Shown here: positions 52,227 through 60,898 of the stretch, piece by piece
How positions within the stretch are numbered: the stretch's first letter is position 1
How the letters are laid out: each line of letters begins with the position of its first letter
Assembly (NCBI GenBank): GCA_018364155.1
Contig: JAGZMM010000004.1
Span: 248,001 to 312,000, forward strand
Direction: 5' to 3'
DNA length: 64,000 nucleotides
Source of the DNA: Clostridiales bacterium
GTDB taxonomy: Bacteria; Bacillota; Clostridia; Oscillospirales; Acutalibacteraceae
Notes under the pieces: model-generated
The model's database searches: none
Seen by the model: the letters and a program-made list of their open reading frames with translations, nothing else
What the model was told of the DNA's origin: nothing
Made by a program: the position numbers and the translations under genes

Positions 52227-53111
52227 TTGAAAAGCTTTTTTAAAACCAAACGATTCAAAGCCCTGCTGGCCATTGTGCTGGTTTTGTCGGGGTTTGTGGT
52301 ATATTCGGTTACCACCCATGGAATGGGAACCATCCCCTCTTCCCTGGTCAGCGCTGTCACAAAGCCGTTTGAGCAGCTGGCTTCCTGGGTTTCCGGATTG
52401 GCTGACGATGTGTTCGGCGGATTTGTGCTCACTTCCCAGCTCAAGGAACAGGTGGCGAGCATGGAAGAGGAAATCCGCACCCTGCGCGAGCAGCAGGTGG
52501 ATTATGCAGAAATCAAAAGTGAAAACGAAGAGCTACGCCAGTATCTGGATTTGAAAAAGGAAAACCCGGATTTTGTGCTTCAGGACGCTCAGGTCATCAA
52601 GCGGGATGCAAGCGATCCCTTTGGCTCCTTTACCATCAGCGTGGGGTCTCTCCACGGGATAGAACGGGGAGACCCGGTTATTACTCCAGACGGGCTGGTG
52701 GGCTGTGTGGACGTGGTGGAGGAAACCCAGTGCACCGTGCGCACGGTGCTGGACAATTCCATCGGCATCGGCGCCATTGACAGCCACACCGAGACAAGCG
52801 GCCAGATCAGCTCCAACACGCTCACGCTTGCCAAGGATGACAAATGCCGCATGAACAATATCAGAAGAGAAAATTCCATCAGTCGGGGGGATATCATCAT
52901 TACCTCGGGCGTTGGCAAGGGATATCCCCGTGGTCTGATTATCGGGACGGTGGAGGAAGTCCTCCAGGAAAGCGACGGCATCTCCAATTACGCCATTGTG
53001 AAGCCGGCCGCGGATGTGCGCAATGTGCGAAACGTGATGGTCATTAAGGAATTTACCGCGACTCCCATTCCCGATGAATCGGTGACCGGCGACGGGGGTG
53101 GAGCCCAATGA
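52227..53111 (+). CDS. mreC: Rod shape-determining protein MreC
   Basis: The 294-residue bitopic protein has a basic N-terminus, a membrane helix (about 10-30), a coiled coil (about 70-112, LKEQVASMEEEIRTLREQQ), then the double beta-barrel with GSFTISVGSLHGIERGDPVI and GDIIITSGVGKGYPRGLIIGTV. It links MreB to PBP2 outside the cell. The start is a TTG at 52227 with AAGGAGG upstream. It overlaps mreD by 4 bases. Confidence 0.95.
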   Translation: MKSFFKTKRFKALLAIVLVLSGFVVYSVTTHGMGTIPSSLVSAVTKPFEQLASWVSGLADDVFGGFVLTSQLKEQVASMEEEIRTLREQQVDYAEIKSENEELRQYLDLKKENPDFVLQDAQVIKRDASDPFGSFTISVGSLHGIERGDPVITPDGLVGCVDVVEETQCTVRTVLDNSIGIGAIDSHTETSGQISSNTLTLAKDDKCRMNNIRRENSISRGDIIITSGVGKGYPRGLIIGTVEEVLQESDGISNYAIVKPAADVRNVRNVMVIKEFTATPIPDESVTGDGGGAQ

Positions 53112-53629
53112 AACCCGAGCAGAAAAAACAGATTGTAAAATGGGTCTGTTATGTGCTCTACCTGCTTTTGTTGTTCCTGCTGCAGGTGACGCCCGGGGTA
53201 TTTCCCGCCATCTTCGGCGTCAAACCGGTCTTTTTGCTGCCGGCAGTCATCTGTGCGGCTATGTTTGAAGGGGAATTCCGGGGAAGCATTCTGGCAGTGG
53301 TGGCCGGCCTGTTGTGGGACACGAGCCGCCTTCGCCCCTTTGGGTATTCGGCAATTTTGCTGCTGATATTTGCCTGTTTGTGTGGGCTTTTGATCGTTTA
53401 CTTTATGCGCAATAATGTCCTGACTGCGCTTTTATATTGTTTTGGCGGCTTTATGGTGTATGAACTTATCGACTGGCTTATTTTCTTTGTCCCCTATTCC
53501 AACGGGGACGCCATCCAGGCCCTTTACCAGGTGGTGCTGCCACGGATTGTTTATTCCATGCTGTTCGTTCCGTTGTTTTACTGGCTCTCCTCCAAGCTTG
53601 CCAAAAGGTTGGCGGTAGAGCCGCAATAA
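53108..53629 (+). CDS. mreD: Rod shape-determining protein MreD
   Basis: The 173-residue polytopic membrane protein has about five hydrophobic segments and a charged C-terminus. FLLPAVICAAMFEGEFRGSILAVVAGLLWD is the typical MreD region. It belongs to the elongasome. ATGA overlap with mreC couples their translation. Confidence 0.92.
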   Translation: MKPEQKKQIVKWVCYVLYLLLLFLLQVTPGVFPAIFGVKPVFLLPAVICAAMFEGEFRGSILAVVAGLLWDTSRLRPFGYSAILLLIFACLCGLLIVYFMRNNVLTALLYCFGGFMVYELIDWLIFFVPYSNGDAIQALYQVVLPRIVYSMLFVPLFYWLSSKLAKRLAVEPQ

Positions 53630-53660
53630 CCGTACCGCAGGTACAGAAAGGCAGGCGGAA

Positions 53661-55736
53661 ATGGAAGAAAAGAGACATCTGGCGCGAAGAATCATTATGC
53701 TTGTTTGTGTGCTGACCATTGCGGTGGTTTATGTGGTGCGTCTGGCGGAATATCAGCTGGTCAAGGGCGAGCAGTTCGTACAGCAGACCACCTCTCAGAC
53801 CCAGACCACCATTCCCGCCAATGCCGCCCGAGGAGAGATTTACGACGCCAACGGCCGGCCGCTGGTGGTCAACCACATTGGCTATTCGGTTTTGTTTTTG
53901 CGTCAGTACATGACCAAGGACACCCAGAACCAGACCATCCTGACGCTGACTGGCCATTTGCGGGAGAACGGGGAAACCTGGAACGATTCTCTGCCTCTGG
54001 TATGGGCGGATCAGACTCAGGCGGAGGTTGCCGCCAATTCCCAGCCGCAGATCGAGTTTGCCGAAGGCCGGGACAGCGACATTGAAAAGCTCAAAAGCGC
54101 CAACGAACTGCAAACCTACGCCACGGCACAGAACTGCTACGATGCATTGGTGAAGAAATACGAAATTGACAAAATGGAGGGACTGACCCCTTCCCAAGTA
54201 CGCGACATCATGGGAGTACGGTACGAAATGGAGCTCAAGCAGTTCTCCTACCGCAATCCCTTTACCTTCGCCACTGACATTTCGGAAGAAACCATGACGT
54301 ATATCACCGAGAACACGCTGGAGATTCCGGGCGTATCCATCCAAAGCGAGGCGGTGCGCTCCTACGAGAGCGGAGAGATTGCCCCTCACGTCATCGGCAC
54401 TATGGGAAAGCTTGATGCGGATGAATATAAGGAGCTGAAAAACGAGGGCTATACCTATGATGATGTCATTGGTAAGAGTGGGATCGAGTTGGCGATGGAA
54501 TCCCAGCTGCGGGGCCAGCGGGGTGAAAAGACCTTGACTCTGAATGAGCTGGGAAAAGTGGTGGACAATGAGGTCACCAAAGCGCCCCAGGCAGGAAATA
54601 CCGTGTTTTTGACCATTGACTCGCGCATTCAGTTGGCTGCCCAGGACGCCTTGGCTAACATCATCGACGAGCTGCGGCAGACAGCGGCGCCCGGCAAGGG
54701 CGGCGACGTGAAGTCCGGGGCCGCCATCGTGGTGGACGTAAAAACCGGCGGAATCGTAGCCATGGCCAATTATCCCAACTATGATATTAACGATTACGCA
54801 AGCCTTCTTGCCCAGAATGACCCCGCAATTTATAACCGTTCCACCCAGGGCCGATTCCAGCCCGGTTCCACCATGAAGCCGGCGGTTGCCCTGGCAGCGC
54901 TGGAGGAAGGGGTTATTACCCCCGATACCAGTATTTATTGCTCAAAGGTTTACACCTTTTATGATGATTATCAGCCTTCTTGCCTAGGTTACCACGGGCC
55001 TCAGACAGTCACCGATGCGCTGAAGAATTCCTGCAACTATTTTTTCTTTGATGTGGGACGTATTCTTAGAATTGATCGGATGAACGAATACCAAAAGAGA
55101 CTGGGTTTGGGAGAATTAACCGGCATTGAAATTGGAGAAAAGCAAGGCATTCTTGCCAGTCCTGCATATGCGGAATCCGAAGGATTGGCCTGGAATGCCG
55201 GCGATACCCTGCAATCGGCCATCGGCCAGCTTTACAATTCCTTTACCCCAATTGAGATGGCCATGTACGCCGCTACCATCGCCAATAACGGAAACCGCAA
55301 CCAAGCGCATTTGGTCAAAGAAGTCAAGTCGTATGACCTGTCTCAGACGGTGCAGCCCGAGCAGGTGAATCTGCTCAATACCATTGGTGTAAAGCAGGAG
55401 CATATCGACACGGTGAAACTGGGCATGTACCGCGCTGCTTCGGAGCAGGGCGGGAACACCTGGTCTTACTTTAAGGATTTTCCCATTAAAATCGCTTGTA
55501 AGACGGGTACGGCTCAGACCGGTGGAAATGAAGCCACCGTTTCCCCTCATACCCTGTTTATTTCGTTTGGTCCTTATGAGGATCCCCAGTATGCGGTGAC
55601 AGTCATTCTAGAAAACGGTGCCAACGCTCCAACCTACAATTCCAACATCCGAGTTGCCCGGGCGATTTACGACGCGCTGTTCCTATATGAAGATTCGCAG
55701 CAGCAGATTACCCCGGAAAATGAACTGCTTCCGTAA
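53661..55736 (+). CDS. mrdA: Penicillin-binding protein 2 (elongasome transpeptidase)
   Basis: The 691-residue class B PBP. The N-terminal membrane helix is at about 11-27, and the dimerisation domain starts with NAARGEIYDANGRPLV (55-70). The transpeptidase domain has SxxK at Ser403-Lys406 (PGSTMKP), SxN at Ser457-Asn459 (KNSCNYF) and KTG at 614-616 (CKTGTAQTGG). It cross-links peptidoglycan during cylinder growth, the process into which the FemAB-modified precursors of this window would feed. It closes the mreCD-mrdA operon with a strong terminator; rodA is not in the window. Confidence 0.95.
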   Translation: MEEKRHLARRIIMLVCVLTIAVVYVVRLAEYQLVKGEQFVQQTTSQTQTTIPANAARGEIYDANGRPLVVNHIGYSVLFLRQYMTKDTQNQTILTLTGHLRENGETWNDSLPLVWADQTQAEVAANSQPQIEFAEGRDSDIEKLKSANELQTYATAQNCYDALVKKYEIDKMEGLTPSQVRDIMGVRYEMELKQFSYRNPFTFATDISEETMTYITENTLEIPGVSIQSEAVRSYESGEIAPHVIGTMGKLDADEYKELKNEGYTYDDVIGKSGIELAMESQLRGQRGEKTLTLNELGKVVDNEVTKAPQAGNTVFLTIDSRIQLAAQDALANIIDELRQTAAPGKGGDVKSGAAIVVDVKTGGIVAMANYPNYDINDYASLLAQNDPAIYNRSTQGRFQPGSTMKPAVALAALEEGVITPDTSIYCSKVYTFYDDYQPSCLGYHGPQTVTDALKNSCNYFFFDVGRILRIDRMNEYQKRLGLGELTGIEIGEKQGILASPAYAESEGLAWNAGDTLQSAIGQLYNSFTPIEMAMYAATIANNGNRNQAHLVKEVKSYDLSQTVQPEQVNLLNTIGVKQEHIDTVKLGMYRAASEQGGNTWSYFKDFPIKIACKTGTAQTGGNEATVSPHTLFISFGPYEDPQYAVTVILENGANAPTYNSNIRVARAIYDALFLYEDSQQQITPENELLP

Positions 55737-55742
55737 GAAATG

Positions 55743-55778
55743 AAAATGTGCAGAAACCAGATGGTTTCTGCACATTTT
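55743..55778 (+). terminator. Terminator after mrdA
   Basis: A 16-bp perfect stem (AAAATGTGCAGAAACC and complement) is followed by T5. Confidence 0.9.
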
Positions 55779-55881
55779 TCTATGGAAAGAGGCATCGAGG
55801 TTTTGATGGCGACTTTTTTCACCACCATAAGGAAAGCACATATATGATGTAAATCCATAAGGGCCTGAGAAAAGAAAGACG

Positions 55882-55913
55882 AAAAGCCCCGCCCAATTTC
55901 GGGCGGGGCTTTT
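55882..55913 (-). terminator. Terminator of the exopolysaccharide operon
   Basis: A 13-bp perfect G+C stem (AAAAGCCCCGCCC and complement) just after the wzy stop, with U-runs in both directions, closes the leftward operon. The 55779-55881 stretch between the two terminators holds nothing recognisable. Confidence 0.9.
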
Positions 55914-55914
55914 A

Positions 55915-57432
55915 TCAGCGATAGATTTCCTTATTGCGCCGATAAACCAGGACAGCGCGGACCAGGATCATCAGCAGATAACTGACCAAGGCGATATAGA
56001 GGAAGGAACGGAAGATATCGACAAAGGAAGAACGCGTGCCGGAAACCAGCACAATTACCAGAGAAATCAGCTCCACGCAAAGCAGCTCCGGCTTTTCTCT
56101 CCAATTGCTGCGGTGTACAAGAGTGAACACCCAGCCCAAAAGCATACCGTATACCAGCATGGCGAAAACACCGCCCCAGCCAAAGTTGATATAGCCTTCC
56201 GCAACCATGGAATAACCGGGACCATAGTTAAGATTCATCACGTCCATCAGCCATTGGGCCAGATGCGCATTTTCCACGGCCGGGTGGACGGCCCAGAAGC
56301 CCAGGTTGGGGATGATGGTGGTCAGAGAATACAGATAGGACATACCATGGCGAAAGGGATACGTGGCTGGGACCAAGCGCATGGTATCGATCAATACCCG
56401 CATGGTTCCGCCCAACTCCCCGACGAGGCGGAAAATCGGGTTATCCATACTGAAAAGATTGACGAAGAAATCGGAAAGGGACCGTCCGGTCTGCCCGCGG
56501 ATCTGTGCGATGCTGGCAAAAAGACCGGCCACAAAGTAGCCGCCTGCCGCCAATGGAATCGCCCGCCGGGCGTTGAGAGGACGGACGGTATAGTGCCATA
56601 CACAGATCAAACACAAAAGGAGCATCGCCGTGTCACCGCGACCGCCCAAATACAGTTCCGCTGCGGATTTGAGCACAACGGCAATCAGAAGCAGACCTCT
56701 CTGCCAGCGTTTCTTCGATACCACAAACAAGCACAGCAGAGCCGGAATCAAAAATTCCCCAAACGCACGAAACATCTTTTGCGATTTCGAGAGAGTGAGA
56801 AGATATTCCGAGTAGAGTCCTTTGTATCCATATTGGGCGGCGGCCTGTACGGCGGCAACCAAGTCCATGATATAAGGAACGATGCTGATTGCCAGAAGAA
56901 TGAGCGCCGCAATCCGAATCACCCGCTCATGGGAGGGGTACCCTGGCCGAATGGAAGGAGCGGCGGAAGAAAGGCTGGGCTTTACCCGCTTGGAGGTAAG
57001 CAGCCCGCCGATATGGAACAGGTTTAAAGAGATCAGGGTAAATACCTGCCCTTCTACCAACTCCGTGGCAAGGAAGGTGCGGCTGATGTCGTACCCCTCC
57101 GCAGTAATGCCGAAGGCCCATAGAAAACACTGCCCATAGCAGAACAGATAGAATACGCAGATAAAAATGATATAAGGGCAGAGAATCTCCCGCCTCACCA
57201 GCCACCAGGAAAAGATCGCCCAGAGCACACTCACCCATCCAAGCCAGTTGAACACGGACAAAGGCGTGTTTGGGTCCAGATACATCCCATCCTGAATCAC
57301 CGTGTAGCCATAAATCGAGATGCCGATGGTATACAGGATGGAAAGCAGCAGCGCCACCGGTTTTTTTGACAGGGTATGGCTATTGATCGCAGCCACCTCC
57401 TCTGCTTTGCGGAGATAGCCGATAAAGCGCAT
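55915..57432 (-). CDS. wzy: Polysaccharide polymerase Wzy (O-antigen/exopolysaccharide type)
   Basis: The protein of up to 505 residues has about 12 membrane segments and a large outer loop region between them (around LGGRGDTAMLLL and RFRHGMSYLYSLTTII-like sequence), the Wzy layout. It is of the O-antigen polysaccharide polymerase type and would join lipid-linked repeat units outside the membrane. It overlaps the upstream glycosyltransferase by 53 bases if the ATG at 57432 is used. A strong AGGAGG lies inside that overlap but faces no ATG, GTG or TTG at normal distance. The true start is uncertain by about 20 codons. Confidence 0.82.
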   Translation of the reverse strand: MRFIGYLRKAEEVAAINSHTLSKKPVALLLSILYTIGISIYGYTVIQDGMYLDPNTPLSVFNWLGWVSVLWAIFSWWLVRREILCPYIIFICVFYLFCYGQCFLWAFGITAEGYDISRTFLATELVEGQVFTLISLNLFHIGGLLTSKRVKPSLSSAAPSIRPGYPSHERVIRIAALILLAISIVPYIMDLVAAVQAAAQYGYKGLYSEYLLTLSKSQKMFRAFGEFLIPALLCLFVVSKKRWQRGLLLIAVVLKSAAELYLGGRGDTAMLLLCLICVWHYTVRPLNARRAIPLAAGGYFVAGLFASIAQIRGQTGRSLSDFFVNLFSMDNPIFRLVGELGGTMRVLIDTMRLVPATYPFRHGMSYLYSLTTIIPNLGFWAVHPAVENAHLAQWLMDVMNLNYGPGYSMVAEGYINFGWGGVFAMLVYGMLLGWVFTLVHRSNWREKPELLCVELISLVIVLVSGTRSSFVDIFRSFLYIALVSYLLMILVRAVLVYRRNKEIYR

Positions 57433-58552
57433 AGAGACGTGCCGCGTTTTCTTTTACTTCAAAGCCCCGGCGGGCAAAGGCGGCGCGTACCTGCTCCAAA
57501 GAAGGCCTTGGCTGTCTTTTGCAGTCGGATACCGCTTTGAACCAATCCTTTTTATGAGGAGAATCCGTCGGCAAAAATCGCACCAGAGAAAGGCCCAGAT
57601 CGGCTTCTTTGGAAACGCCGTCGGAAACCACACAGGGGAGCCCTGCCGCCTGCGCTTCCACCAGTGCCACTGGAAGCCCTTCCATCAAGGACGGCATGGC
57701 AAAGCCGTCCAGCGCCTGCAAAAGATCGCTTACATCCTCACGAAGGCCAGTAAAGGTCACCATATCTCCAAGCCCGTAGAGGGCAACCTTCTGCATAAGG
57801 GATGCGCGCAAAGGCCCGTCCCCAATGAGAAGAAACCGGCAGTCTACTCCATGCTCTTTCAGTAAACGGGCCAGCTCCAGCAGAAAAATGTGATTTTTTT
57901 CCGGGATCATCCGTCCCACCTGGCCGATTACAAGGGTCTCCTCCCCTGCGCCAAACTGTGCGCGCAGCCTAGCTCTGGTTTGGGGGTTGCAAACGAAGGC
58001 ATCCACATCTACGGCATTTGCAAAAAGCTCCACCTGCCCGCACCCGACCGCTTTTTCGCCATAGAGATAGATTCCCGCCTGTTTGGAACAGGCCAGCAGG
58101 CAGGTGGCGTTTTTGAGCAGCAGGCGGCGCATGAAGGATGCGTAGACTTTCCCCTTGAGTGAATGGTATTTGAGCAGGCTGGAAGCGTGGGAGTGGCTGA
58201 TGCGGATGGGGATTCCCGCGCGCTTGGCAGCCAGAAGGACAAAACCGTTAAAAAAGAGAAGATGGGCATGCACCGCCGCAAAAGGTCCTTCTTCCTCCAT
58301 TACCTTGCGCATTTCTTCCAGAATCCGTTTGGATCCCGCCTGTTTGGGCAGAGAGGTGTGAAAAATCCGGCCGCCAAGGGCGAGAATTTCCTCGTCGAAG
58401 TCTGCGCTTCCCGGTTTTGTACACAAAAAGTCAAACTGAAGGCGGTTTCGGTCGATGCACCGGTACAGGTTCATCAGCATGGTTTCCATTCCGCCTCGGT
58501 CCATCTTCCCTACCGCCATCAGAACGCGTGCGGGACGGCTGCTTTTATCCAA
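57380..58552 (-). CDS. GT4-family glycosyltransferase (EPS operon, third)
   Basis: The 390-residue GT-B glycosyltransferase begins (from the TTG) MDKSSRPARVLMAVGKMDRGGMETML, the glycine-rich N-domain motif of family 4. The C-domain has VIGQVGRMIPEKNHIFLLELARLL, the donor-binding FAMPSLMEGLPVALVEAQAAGLPCVVSD with the ExxxxxxxE motif, and an Arg/Lys tail. AGGAGG lies 8 bases before the TTG at 58552; longer starts run into the neighbour. It overlaps the previous gene by 8 bases. The donor and acceptor sugars are unknown. Confidence 0.88.
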   Translation of the reverse strand: MDKSSRPARVLMAVGKMDRGGMETMLMNLYRCIDRNRLQFDFLCTKPGSADFDEEILALGGRIFHTSLPKQAGSKRILEEMRKVMEEEGPFAAVHAHLLFFNGFVLLAAKRAGIPIRISHSHASSLLKYHSLKGKVYASFMRRLLLKNATCLLACSKQAGIYLYGEKAVGCGQVELFANAVDVDAFVCNPQTRARLRAQFGAGEETLVIGQVGRMIPEKNHIFLLELARLLKEHGVDCRFLLIGDGPLRASLMQKVALYGLGDMVTFTGLREDVSDLLQALDGFAMPSLMEGLPVALVEAQAAGLPCVVSDGVSKEADLGLSLVRFLPTDSPHKKDWFKAVSDCKRQPRPSLEQVRAAFARRGFEVKENAARLYALYRLSPQSRGGGCDQ

Positions 58553-59750
58553 GGATGCCACCTCCTGCATACCGGGCGAAGGCCTGGTAGAATTCCAAGC
58601 GCGCGCCGTCGAGTGTTTCACGTGAAAAGGAACGTGCCTTCTGAAAATTTTGTTCGGCAGCCCTTCTCATATGAGTTTCGTCCAAAAGCAGGCGTTCTAA
58701 ACACCGGGCGAGACCTTTTGCATCCCGCCGCCGGTGCAGATATCGTTCCTCCAGCAGCTCCGGCACGCCGCCCACCGCGCTGGCTACCGCCGGGCAGCCC
58801 CGGCTCATGGCTTCGATTAAGGCCCGGGGAAGCGCCTCCTGGTCGCTGGGCAGTAGGAAGACATCAAGCGAGTCCATCCAAGCGGCAACCGCATCTCCCG
58901 CCGGCAGCGTCCCGCAGAATTCCACCTGGGACGCGATCCCCAAACGCTCGGCAATGCTTTGAAAATGCGCGGGGTTTCCCGGCCCTAACAGCTTTAGACG
59001 AAAGCCGGGTAGCTGCTTTTTGAGAAGGCTTAAAGCCTCCATGGCGGTTTTCTGCCCCTTATACCGCACGTTGAGAGAACCGATGAGACCGAAGGTGAGA
59101 GGCGTAGATTTAGCAAAGTGTTCCGCAATGCGTGCCAGGCGCTTTTTCAGCACCTGAGGGTCCGGACTGTCCAGACATACGTCGGAAATGGCTGCCGTGT
59201 GTCCCCGGGAAGGATAGAGGCGCTGCAGATACCCGTCGGTGACGTAAAGGACATAGTCTGCCGCAGAGGTGTATTTTTTTGCCTGGCGCCAGAAAAAAGG
59301 AGCCAGCGCCTTTCCGCCCGGCTTTCCCACATACCACAGCGAGCCGAAGCCGCTTGCCACCAACTCTACCGCATAGGGCTTTTTCAGGTGAAGAGCCTCC
59401 TGACAAGCAAAAAAGCCGAGCATGCTCGGCAAACGGATGACCGCACAATCGGCGTCCTCCAAGATATCCCGGACCTGGGCGCGGATGGCCCCCCGGTGAA
59501 ACAGCGCATCGGCCATCGAACGATAAGCGGTAACCGGGCGCATCACCACCCGTTCCCCGCTGGACTTGACAAATCCCCTGCGCTTATCCTCCGGGAAGGA
59601 AGACATGGGCCTTACCCGGGTAGATACGCTGATTTCCTCAAAGCAGGGCAGGTACCGCTCTTTCCATAAGGAATAGGGAAAGATGATGGAATATTGTTCT
59701 CCCTGTTCGTCGCTGAGCATCACATTGTCATGAAAAAATGCCATTCTCAT
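58545..59750 (-). CDS. GT4-family glycosyltransferase (EPS operon, second)
   Basis: The 401-residue GT-B enzyme begins MRMAFFHDNVMLSDEQGEQY, with the C-domain TFGLIGSLNVRYKGQKTAMEALSLL and VFLLPSDQEALPRALIEAMSRGCPAVAS. The N-domain is diverged from its neighbours, so a different acceptor is likely. It overlaps the upstream gene by 4 bases. A parS-like sequence with two mismatches lies inside its 3' end at 58614. Confidence 0.87.
   Translation of the reverse strand: MRMAFFHDNVMLSDEQGEQYSIIFPYSLWKERYLPCFEEISVSTRVRPMSSFPEDKRRGFVKSSGERVVMRPVTAYRSMADALFHRGAIRAQVRDILEDADCAVIRLPSMLGFFACQEALHLKKPYAVELVASGFGSLWYVGKPGGKALAPFFWRQAKKYTSAADYVLYVTDGYLQRLYPSRGHTAAISDVCLDSPDPQVLKKRLARIAEHFAKSTPLTFGLIGSLNVRYKGQKTAMEALSLLKKQLPGFRLKLLGPGNPAHFQSIAERLGIASQVEFCGTLPAGDAVAAWMDSLDVFLLPSDQEALPRALIEAMSRGCPAVASAVGGVPELLEERYLHRRRDAKGLARCLERLLLDETHMRRAAEQNFQKARSFSRETLDGARLEFYQAFARYAGGGILG
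58614..58629. other. Degenerate parS-like sequence
   Basis: TGTTTCACGTGAAAAG matches the first 14 of 16 bases of the consensus parS, including its exact centre, which sites 1-3 do not have. It is within a glycosyltransferase gene 34 kb from the nearest other site. It may be a weak ParB site or chance. Confidence 0.35.
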
Positions 59751-60868
59751 AGAGATCCCTCTTGCTTTAACCCAAGAATCGAGAGCATGTCCTTGTTGAC
59801 GATGGAAACGTCAAACCGCTCCCGGCAGTACCGCAGGCTTTCCCGGCCCATTTGTTCGCGCAGCTCGGCATCCGCACACAGCCGGCCAAACGCGTTTGTC
59901 AAATCCTCTACATTTTTTGGGCGCACCAAGATTCCGTTGGCCCCATTGCGCACCGTTTCCCGGCAGCCGGGGCAGTCGGTGGTGACGATGGGACGGCCCA
60001 CCGCCATGGCCTCCAGGATGGAATGGGGAATCCCCTCCCGGTAGTAGGAAGGCAACACATAGGTAGTGCACCCGTCCAGGTAAGGAACCACATTTTCCAG
60101 TTTTCCTAAGTATTCCACGTCGCCGCTGTCTAAATAAGGACGCAGGTCGGACATGGTAAGTTCTCCCGGATGCTCGTCGAAGAAGCCGCCGATCTGAAAC
60201 CGTGCCTGGGGGTATTGCTTGTGGGTGCGGCGGGCGGCTTCACAGAATTCCATAATGCCTTTTTCCCGCAAAAGCCGGGAAATAATGAGAAAAACCGGAC
60301 TTTTGGGCAAAGGAGCCGGGGCAAATTTCTCTAAACTGACACCCGAACCGCTGACCAGACGGCATTTGTCTTGCGGCAGCAGGCCCCGCTCGACCAGCTC
60401 CTTCAAGTCGTCCTGGTTTTGAAAAATCACCTGCCTGCACGCAGAAAAACCCTTTTTCAAAAGGGTATCGGTGACCGTGCGCAGCAGCCGGCTTTTCACA
60501 GAGGAGCCGCCATACACCTTTCCAAGCCCGGAAATCATAGAATAAATCTGCGGCACCTTTGCCATCCTAGCGGCAATCGACCCATAGGCCACCGGCTTGA
60601 GCGCATAAGAAAACACCAGGTCCGGCGCTTCCTCCGCAATCACCTGTTTGAGGTTGTGAATGACAAAGAAATCAGCAAAGGGGTTTTTGGAGGTGCGGCT
60701 GAAGGAGACCCGCCGGTACCTCGCCTTGTAAGAAGAGAGGTCCACTTCCTGCTCCGGCTCCGGTCCCACAGCCACCACCGTGTGGCCCAGATCGGTGATG
60801 GCCTTTAGCAGTTCTCCACGCAGGTGGTAGATGGAGTATACCGTTGGATTGACAATAAGAATCTTCAT
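59747..60868 (-). CDS. GT4-family glycosyltransferase (EPS operon, first)
   Basis: The 373-residue GT-B enzyme begins MKILIVNPTVYSIYHLRGEL. LIISRLLREKGIMEFCEAAR and VLPSYYREGIPHSILEAMAVGRPIVTTD are the family 4 C-domain motifs; the SYYREGIPHSILEAMA form resembles WbpT/PglA-like enzymes that add the first or second sugar to the lipid carrier. I use the ATG at 60868 after AAGGGA. It lies 30 bases after the kinase gene and overlaps the next by 4 bases. Confidence 0.88.
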   Translation of the reverse strand: MKILIVNPTVYSIYHLRGELLKAITDLGHTVVAVGPEPEQEVDLSSYKARYRRVSFSRTSKNPFADFFVIHNLKQVIAEEAPDLVFSYALKPVAYGSIAARMAKVPQIYSMISGLGKVYGGSSVKSRLLRTVTDTLLKKGFSACRQVIFQNQDDLKELVERGLLPQDKCRLVSGSGVSLEKFAPAPLPKSPVFLIISRLLREKGIMEFCEAARRTHKQYPQARFQIGGFFDEHPGELTMSDLRPYLDSGDVEYLGKLENVVPYLDGCTTYVLPSYYREGIPHSILEAMAVGRPIVTTDCPGCRETVRNGANGILVRPKNVEDLTNAFGRLCADAELREQMGRESLRYCRERFDVSIVNKDMLSILGLKQEGSL

Positions 60869-60898
60869 TTCTGGCATCCCTTTTGTGCCGAGCACGTG

